Positions 59,057 through 64,000 of a stretch of 64,000 bases of DNA are shown here, in pieces (the stretch's first letter is position 1; every line of letters starts with the position of its first letter). The notes under the pieces are model-generated. The model was not told the DNA's origin. It did not search any database and worked only from the letters and a program-made list of their open reading frames with translations. Source of the stretch: a virus. The stretch lies in IMG/VR virus record IMGVR_UViG_3300025087_000001, positions 62,001 through 126,000 of that record. The stretch is one strand, 5' to 3'. The translations under genes and the position numbers were made by a program.

Positions 59057-59214
59057 TGTATCTCCCTATAAATAATATATATTGTTTTATTTGGAACACT
59101 ACGGAACTATTAGGGGAATACCTTAAATTACCCGTACATTTAATAACACCTAAGGGGTTCGCACCATGGTTATTTGGTAAGTGCATGGGAATCAAAGGAG
59201 AGCGAATAAGATGA
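59056..59214 (+). CDS. Paralogous early protein B2 (NIYCFIWNTTELLG family)
   Basis: 52 residues, copy of the gene at 13859-14020, sharing NIYCFIWNTTELLG and WLFGKC. The middle differs (EYLKLPVHLITPKGF versus GSVGIKLTIIHKMCPG), so the outer segments are under constraint. Confidence 0.65.
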   Translation: MYLPINNIYCFIWNTTELLGEYLKLPVHLITPKGFAPWLFGKCMGIKGERIR

Positions 59215-59453
59215 AGAAACTAAAGGTTTTCGTCGGAATAGACGGAAGATGGGTATTGTGTGAAAAATTTCCAGATGACGAGGAACACGGTGGGTTAGAA
59301 GAAATGTTAACTGATCTAATATCAGAATGTATTGAGGTAGAAGAAAAAATGGGATTTTATCTAATGTCTTTTAAAATGGCTTACTGGGATAATCCAGAAG
59401 ATGGAGGATACCTAGATATAGATAAGTTAGAAAAAAATAAGGAGTCACCATGA
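59211..59453 (+). CDS. Unknown acidic early protein, 80 residues
   Basis: MKKLKVFVGIDGRWVLCEKF, then acidic. Overlaps B2's stop by four bases and the next start. No family recognised. Confidence 0.6.
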   Translation: MKKLKVFVGIDGRWVLCEKFPDDEEHGGLEEMLTDLISECIEVEEKMGFYLMSFKMAYWDNPEDGGYLDIDKLEKNKESP

Positions 59454-59731
59454 AAACTGACTTAGAAATATTAAAAAATCTATTCAATCAAAGAAATATT
59501 CAATTCATAATCGAAAACAAAACCGTTGAGCATTCTGCAATATGCTCGGCGCCCTATATATCTACCAATGGATATTGGACGCAAGATACTGTATATCCAG
59601 CCAACACAGTAACTGAAATCATATTAACTATAGTCGAAAATAACAACTGTGACGATGCAACTACTGTATTTAGATTTACCGAAAGTGGTAAGTTAAAAGG
59701 TATTGATTCTTATAATTGGGGAGACTATTAA
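59450..59731 (+). CDS. Early protein, paralogue of 58570-58851
   Basis: 93 residues of the same length as its paralogue and with the shared C-terminal motif SYNWGDY; about 900 bp apart, on both sides of the A2/B2 pair. Function unknown. Confidence 0.65.
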   Translation: MKTDLEILKNLFNQRNIQFIIENKTVEHSAICSAPYISTNGYWTQDTVYPANTVTEIILTIVENNNCDDATTVFRFTESGKLKGIDSYNWGDY

Positions 59732-59732
59732 T

Positions 59733-59909
59733 ATGAAATTTGCAACATTAAGGGATCTTGTAAAAATACTGAATGATCTGCCCGACAATGTTTTGGACAA
59801 GGAAATACACTATATAGATATTAGTTATTGTGTAAAAGAAGAATATGAAGAGGCGTTTCTAAGATTACTTAATGACGATGAGAAGGGTATTGAACTTTGT
59901 TGTAATTAA
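59733..59909 (+). CDS. Unknown early protein, 58 residues
   Basis: Helical (LRDLVKILNDLPDNVLDKEIH) with a C-terminal Cys pair. GGGGAGA site; meets the Nudix gene tail to tail with a four-base overlap. Function unknown. Confidence 0.55.
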   Translation: MKFATLRDLVKILNDLPDNVLDKEIHYIDISYCVKEEYEEAFLRLLNDDEKGIELCCN

Positions 59910-60307
59910 CTCTCCATCCAATATTGCATAACAGCATTCCTTTCTAAAGGAACGTGTAGATCTTCTTTAATATCGTTAGGGTCACAGTATTTTAGGGTGG
60001 AAAATTCTTTATCCGGGTCACCAGATGTGTCTATATCTTGTTCTATACCAACTTTAGCTTCAAACAAATAAACCAATATTTTCCCGTATTTATGCATTTT
60101 AATTAGTTTTAACTCAACAGCGTCTAGCCCAGTTTCTTCTTTAAGTTCCCTTAGCGCTCCTTCAAAATACTGTTCGCCAACTTTCAAATGACCGCCAGGA
60201 TTAGCCCAACCACTACCATCGTTCCTTTGGCCCATTAATATATTGTCCAGACAGTCTCTAATTAAAATAGCAGCAACTCGATTAGAATCCCTTCCTTCCT
60301 TAGCCAT
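59906..60307 (-). CDS. Nudix hydrolase
   Basis: 133 residues. Nudix box GGHLKVGEQYFEGALRELKEETGL (38-61) matches G-x5-E-x7-R-E-U-x-E-E-x-G-U. Nudix enzymes cleave nucleoside diphosphates linked to another moiety; this one lies beside the head genes, so it may clean nucleotide pools, remove modified nucleotides or act on NAD-like cofactors. Substrate not predictable. No ribosome site better than GGAATAATT. Confidence 0.9.
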   Translation of the reverse strand: MAKEGRDSNRVAAILIRDCLDNILMGQRNDGSGWANPGGHLKVGEQYFEGALRELKEETGLDAVELKLIKMHKYGKILVYLFEAKVGIEQDIDTSGDPDKEFSTLKYCDPNDIKEDLHVPLERNAVMQYWMES

Positions 60308-60309
60308 AA

Positions 60310-61464
60310 TTATTCCTTAATCATTTCGGATAATTTCAATTCGTTCTTTTTTTCCTTAATATAGGCTACAGCCTTAGCGATAGCTAAAACCTCGTTTTCA
60401 TTAAGTTTTGGTAACTTTTCCGAAATAAACTTAACTAAATCTTCTTTTTTGTCCAACCTTTCAAAAGCACTGTCTGACAGTGTTTTAAAAATTTTATCAA
60501 GTTGTTTTTTACCGAAACATTCTTTAGTTAGAGCCGACATACCTGTTAAGTTAGATGGGGCAGAGTCACTACAGCTAGCTATTAAGGCCTTTTGAATATT
60601 AGACATATAGAATTTTTTCTTTTTTCCTTCAGATTTCCAAGTATTAGGATTACTATAAATATCCTTACCAGTTTTTGGTTTAGTGGTTTTTGACGGAACT
60701 ATCCTGTCTCCTAACTTCCATTCTTTATTTGATTGAGAGGATATTGTTCTTTTAGGTATTATAGGTTTGCCCTCTTTTGCCGGGGTAGACATAGGGGTTA
60801 GTGGCTTAAAATTTTCTTTAGGTGAAATTGTTGGCTTTAGTTTAAACGATAGTTTACTTTTAAATTTGGGTTGAGTGTCGGATTTGTTTAAATTACTTTC
60901 CACTTCCTCACATTTCTTAAAAATGTCAAATAATGACTCTTTCGATATAAGTTTGGTTTTTGACGGTTTCTCTAGTAATTCCGCTATACACATTTTATTA
61001 CATGCAGCGGTGGTTACAGTTATTTTTCTCATTATACATTTTTCTATCCAAATACCTTTCTTATCTAGTCTAGAACCTTCAATACTAAAATTAACAACAT
61101 GTTTGGTATTTTTCTTATCAGTTAACTGATCGAACTTTAACATAGCTGCTATACTGATAGCTCCGGGGTGATTGAACTTGTCGAACAATACTCCTGCAAC
61201 ATATAGATAGGGCCTTTCACCGGCTTTTTTCCAAAAATACTCATGGTGTTCATTTTCACAATCGTCTTTTTTCAATATTTTTTTAACCTCAAGGATCTTC
61301 CCAACAATCTGCGATGGCTCTTCGGACTTATGCTCAAAGTTTATCGTTCCATCCTGTGTAGCTGAAGATATATCAATTCCTTCTATTTTAACTCTTTCAC
61401 CACTTGAATCCAAATCGGTAGTAGACCCAATGCCATGCAAATAAGTACCTAATAAAGTATCCAT
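60310..61464 (-). CDS. Prohead protease with C-terminal scaffold-like tail
   Basis: 384 residues. N-terminal about 180 residues form the protease: INFEHKSEEP (likely catalytic His45) and VNFSIEGS (S127 region), as in prohead proteases of large myophages. The rest is basic, P/K-rich and helical, suited to an internal core or delivery segment that is cut away during maturation. Separated from its late promoter by a decayed endonuclease. Confidence 0.75.
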   Translation of the reverse strand: MDTLLGTYLHGIGSTTDLDSSGERVKIEGIDISSATQDGTINFEHKSEEPSQIVGKILEVKKILKKDDCENEHHEYFWKKAGERPYLYVAGVLFDKFNHPGAISIAAMLKFDQLTDKKNTKHVVNFSIEGSRLDKKGIWIEKCIMRKITVTTAACNKMCIAELLEKPSKTKLISKESLFDIFKKCEEVESNLNKSDTQPKFKSKLSFKLKPTISPKENFKPLTPMSTPAKEGKPIIPKRTISSQSNKEWKLGDRIVPSKTTKPKTGKDIYSNPNTWKSEGKKKKFYMSNIQKALIASCSDSAPSNLTGMSALTKECFGKKQLDKIFKTLSDSAFERLDKKEDLVKFISEKLPKLNENEVLAIAKAVAYIKEKKNELKLSEMIKE

Positions 61465-61477
61465 TGTTTTCCTCTTA

Positions 61478-61712
61478 TTATATATTTTTTATAAAAGAAT
61501 ATTTTTTAGCCGTCTTTTGTCTACCAGAAATACAACCATATATATCTGAAGTCCTGATGTTTAAAACCCTAGAACAATATGCGACCGATTCAAACTCTAT
61601 TGTTTTACCGGTTTCGATGTTTTTAGCAAACACAGAACTTCCCCCATTAGATCTTTCCATTAATCATATTAGTGATTTTATATATTTTCCCATCTATTTC
61701 TTGACATTTCAT
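61478..61712 (-). pseudogene. Remnant of a GIY-YIG homing endonuclease
   Basis: On the minus strand from 61712 the frame reads MKCQEIDGKIYKITNMINGK then a stop; KIYKITNMINGK is the start of a GIY-YIG domain (compare VIYKITNTINGK at 33020). In another frame 61660-61478 encodes SVFAKNIETGKTIEFESVAY...YGCISGRQKTAKKYSF, a NUMOD/IENR unit of the same protein family. The nuclease core between them is missing, so the gene has suffered a deletion and frameshift. It lies between the late promoter at 61717 and the prohead protease, without a function needed. Confidence 0.75.
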
Positions 61713-61716
61713 AGAT

Positions 61717-61731
61717 TAAAGATTGTCATTA
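61717..61731 (-). promoter_or_regulatory. Candidate late promoter upstream of the prohead protease
   Basis: Minus strand TAATGACAATCTTTA. Its downstream gene is now the GIY-YIG remnant, followed by the protease; the intended target was probably the protease. Confidence 0.5.
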
Positions 61732-61899
61732 CCTATTTTCACGTCGCAATTTATTGAAATCACAACTAGTCTCATTTCATTTATTACTTATAACTACTTG
61801 AAATTGTTTAATTATTAACAAAAATGGTAATCAGTAATATATTGTAAACAAATATACAATTTCTTGTATATTAATCAACTTTTTATAAAGGAGTCAAGT
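61732..61899. other. Divergent spacer between head genes
   Basis: About 170 bp. It contains an AATGGTAATC sequence near 61825 resembling the first half of the late box on the plus strand, and the palindrome at 61851-61872. No gene. Confidence 0.5.
61851..61872. promoter_or_regulatory. Perfect palindrome, operator candidate
   Basis: AATATACAA-TTTC-TTGTATATT: nine-base arms, four-base loop, 28 bp before the start of the next gene. The right arm includes a TATATT hexamer that could be a -10. Confidence 0.55.
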
Positions 61900-62286
61900 A
61901 TGAAAAGTACCGCTAAAGCTTATGCTTGGGCAAGAGATCTTAAAGACAAGTTGGTAATTCGAGGCATGACAATCGTTGAATCAAAAGATGCTAATGCATG
62001 GCCAGAATTAACAATTAACACAGATCAAGCCTACATTCAAATCGAAGCTGTCAATAATGTGAGCAAAGATATCTTCGGCCAAGACCTCATTGCTTTCGCA
62101 CCCCATAAGTTAGTTCTTGCTTATGATAATGGAATTGATGCTGGTGTTTTGGCAAAAATTTATGCCGAAGTCGTAAAACTTGGTATTAAAATGTATGTTT
62201 CTACAGATGCTACATTAGCAGATGCCAAAGTTGCCGCCGCTACTGAAGTTGAAGCCGATATTCAGTGGCCAACTAAAGGAATGTAA
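61900..62286 (+). CDS. Head-cluster protein, 128 residues
   Basis: Alpha/beta protein with an N-terminal helix (AYAWARDLKDKLVIRG) and a C-terminal region ending VEADIQWPTKGM. First gene of the capsid transcript; AAAGGAG site. May be a capsid decoration or assembly protein. No family recognised. Confidence 0.6.
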   Translation: MKSTAKAYAWARDLKDKLVIRGMTIVESKDANAWPELTINTDQAYIQIEAVNNVSKDIFGQDLIAFAPHKLVLAYDNGIDAGVLAKIYAEVVKLGIKMYVSTDATLADAKVAAATEVEADIQWPTKGM

Positions 62287-62319
62287 TCTACCCATTAACT
62301 TTTAACAAAGGAGTCGCCC

Positions 62320-62982
62320 GTGAAATATTCAGAACAAGAAATGGCAGCTCTCATTAGTGAGGTAGAAACTCAATTTGCTGAATCTTTAGCTAAAGCCGAA
62401 CAAGAGGCTAAAATAGAAGAACCTAAAACTGAAGAAGTTAAAGTTCAAAAAACAGAAGAAGTAGCTAAACAAGAAAGTGAATTTGATTATGACGAAGAGG
62501 ATTTTGCCGAAATGGACAAACTCTACCAATCAATGAGCAAAGCTGAGCAAGACGCACACTATCAAGCTATTAAAAAGACTATATTTGGATCTGACACTAT
62601 CAATAAAACTGAAGAAGTAAAGGAAGTTAAAATTGAAAAGAAAGAAGACAAATTAGCCAAAGCTGAGATAGAGTCTCTTAAAGAAGAAAACACTGAGCTT
62701 AAGAAAAATTTGGAAAAACTGACCGAAGCTTTTACAAAATTTATTAAGAAAGAAGCTCCACAAAGAAAAGCAATTACTAAAATTGAATACATCAAAAAGA
62801 CCGAAGCTGAAGCTACCGTAGCTCCTACTAAAAAAGATGCAAGTCAATTAAGTCAGAAAGAAATTTCAAACATTCTTTGTGAAAAAATCAGATCTGAAAA
62901 GTTAGAGAAGAAAGACAGAGAAGCTATTGATACTTATTATAATAACACTCAATCAATTGAATTAATAAAACATCTTTTATAG
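62320..62982 (+). CDS. Prohead scaffold-like protein, GTG start
   Basis: 220 residues, highly charged (E, K) and almost entirely helical, with a coiled coil at about 115-145, just upstream of the capsid gene. That position and composition are typical of scaffolding proteins. GTG at 62320 behind AAAGGAG. Confidence 0.65.
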   Translation: MKYSEQEMAALISEVETQFAESLAKAEQEAKIEEPKTEEVKVQKTEEVAKQESEFDYDEEDFAEMDKLYQSMSKAEQDAHYQAIKKTIFGSDTINKTEEVKEVKIEKKEDKLAKAEIESLKEENTELKKNLEKLTEAFTKFIKKEAPQRKAITKIEYIKKTEAEATVAPTKKDASQLSQKEISNILCEKIRSEKLEKKDREAIDTYYNNTQSIELIKHLL

Positions 62983-62991
62983 GAGGATTAC

Positions 62992-64000
62992 ATGGTAAAC
63001 CAATTGAATGACCTTATGAAAGCCTTGGAAGCTGGTAGTTACAACGCAGCACCAAGTTCTTTACAACAAGGATCGGCTCTTCAGATTGAAGATCTATCCC
63101 CAGTTATGGAAAATGTTTGTTTTGACGACAAACAAATTAAATTGCAAAAAATGTTCTCAGTTAAAGACGCAAAAGGTACTTTGGTACAATTTAACCGTCA
63201 ATTAGATTACGGAATTTTCGGCGGATCTGCTCAGTATGAGGGTGGAATTGGCGAAGAGGATACTTCTAATTATTCAAGAATCACCATACCTATGGCTTAT
63301 TATTCTACAGTTCGTAGAGTAAGTGTTGCTGCTAATTTAGTTGCCGCATTTGATGGCCAAAAAGCTGAAACCAGAGCCGGAAACGACGCTGCTATAAAAC
63401 TATCTGCTGATATCGAATTTGACGGTTTTAGAGGACAAGCTGATTTTTCTAACTCAGGTGTTTTCGATGGAAACCCTGCTGTAATCGCTGACGTACCTGG
63501 AATGCAAGGCGTCGATATGCAAGTTAGACTTTCAGATTCTCTTTCTAACACTCAAGACCTTATGTTTGCAGAATACGGATCAAACCAAACAGTAGTTATC
63601 GCAGTTAACGGTACTTTGACCGAATCGTTTATCGAGGACGGAGCTGTTAAAAGTGCTATGAATCATGGTTCTGCTGATAAATTGATGCTAGACCCGATTT
63701 CTCTTTCTGCTTATAATAAAATTGCTCACGCAAAAGAAAGAATCATGCTTGCTGGTTCTGCTCAGGAAGCTATGGGCGCTAACCTAAGAACCCAATGGAC
63801 ATCCAACGGTACAATTAGTTTAGAACCTTCAAGATTTCTTTCTGGTAAAACCGCTCCTGCTAGAAGTAGAGCCGGCTCACCTGCTGCCCCTGCTACAGTA
63901 ACTCCTACCGCAGCTAACGATGCAGCTTCTATTTTGGCTGCTGGAGATTATTACTATAAAGCTACCGCTTGTAACGAAAGAGGCGAGAGTGTTTCTACAT
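62992..64000 (+). CDS. Major capsid protein, partial at right edge
   Basis: Open from an ATG behind AGGAGG to the window end, 336 codons visible. DKQIKLQKMFSVKDAKGTLV and GGSAQYEGGIGEEDTSNYSR fit HK97-fold capsid proteins of large phages; near the visible end GSPAAPATVTPTA and AGDYYYKATACNERGES look like the start of an Ig/fibronectin-like extra domain, seen at the C-terminus of some such proteins. Position after protease and scaffold supports the call. Confidence 0.85.
   Translation, partial: MVNQLNDLMKALEAGSYNAAPSSLQQGSALQIEDLSPVMENVCFDDKQIKLQKMFSVKDAKGTLVQFNRQLDYGIFGGSAQYEGGIGEEDTSNYSRITIPMAYYSTVRRVSVAANLVAAFDGQKAETRAGNDAAIKLSADIEFDGFRGQADFSNSGVFDGNPAVIADVPGMQGVDMQVRLSDSLSNTQDLMFAEYGSNQTVVIAVNGTLTESFIEDGAVKSAMNHGSADKLMLDPISLSAYNKIAHAKERIMLAGSAQEAMGANLRTQWTSNGTISLEPSRFLSGKTAPARSRAGSPAAPATVTPTAANDAASILAAGDYYYKATACNERGESVST

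Overview
The window is a contiguous piece of a large, A+T-rich genome of a tailed bacteriophage with a contractile tail (a myovirus). It carries a prohead protease, scaffold-like protein and major capsid protein, a tail sheath and tube, a tape measure, baseplate hub and spike genes, a tail fibre and several large polyvalent virion proteins. No ribosomal RNA, tRNA or ordinary bacterial operon was seen. Standard stops (TAA, TAG, TGA) are all used. Lipobox proteins, a spanin-like protein and a transglycosylase suggest a Gram-negative host; the host itself cannot be named from this sequence.

Layout. (1) 1-8803, minus strand: a small translation/RNA-repair group (GGQ release-factor-like protein and Thg1-like polymerase), small proteins, an HNH endonuclease, then spike, hub and tape measure. 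(2) 8920-15027, plus: about two dozen tightly packed small early-type genes, often with ATGA or TAATG overlaps, including a cold-shock-like protein, a beta-clamp-like protein, a TM2 protein and a PhaR-domain protein. (3) 15028-15723: about 700 bp without genes, between convergent clusters. (4) 15724-22258, minus: another early-type cluster with two DNA methyltransferases and a pyrimidine-dimer-glycosylase homologue. (5) 22289-22592: a phased repeat array plus an A+T-rich tract, a candidate replication origin, followed on the plus strand by two unknown proteins and a possible lysis group (22593-25430). (6) 25423-55394, minus: virion genes (fibre, tube, sheath, neck/head proteins, polyvalent injected-type proteins), interrupted by GIY-YIG and EDxHD-type homing endonucleases. 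(7) 55466-59909: mostly plus-strand early-type genes, several duplicated from region 2. (8) 59906-64000: Nudix hydrolase and prohead protease on minus, then scaffold and capsid on plus, running off the right edge.

Expression logic. Two promoter vocabularies can be read. Early-type genes follow sigma70-like extended -10 sites, typically TTGACT, 17 bp, then TGTGG directly before TATAWT; three of these sites sit exactly 5 nt before an ATG and would give leaderless mRNAs. Virion genes follow a different box, roughly AATAnnAATCTTTA, 18-61 bp before the start codon, at eleven places on the minus strand; this is a candidate late promoter.

The most notable unit is the gene at 39685-41097. Its N-terminal domain resembles the mCpol/GGDEF nucleotide-cyclase palm, it continues into a very acidic tail, and near its end an A9 tract contains a canonical -1 slippery heptamer that would add a 101-residue basic extension encoded at 39395-39700. 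Other highlights are a duplicated two-gene module, a decayed GIY-YIG gene in front of the prohead protease, a thymidylate-kinase-like protein lacking the P-loop lysine, and a virion protein combining a zinc-peptidase motif with a possible ADP-ribosyltransferase fold.
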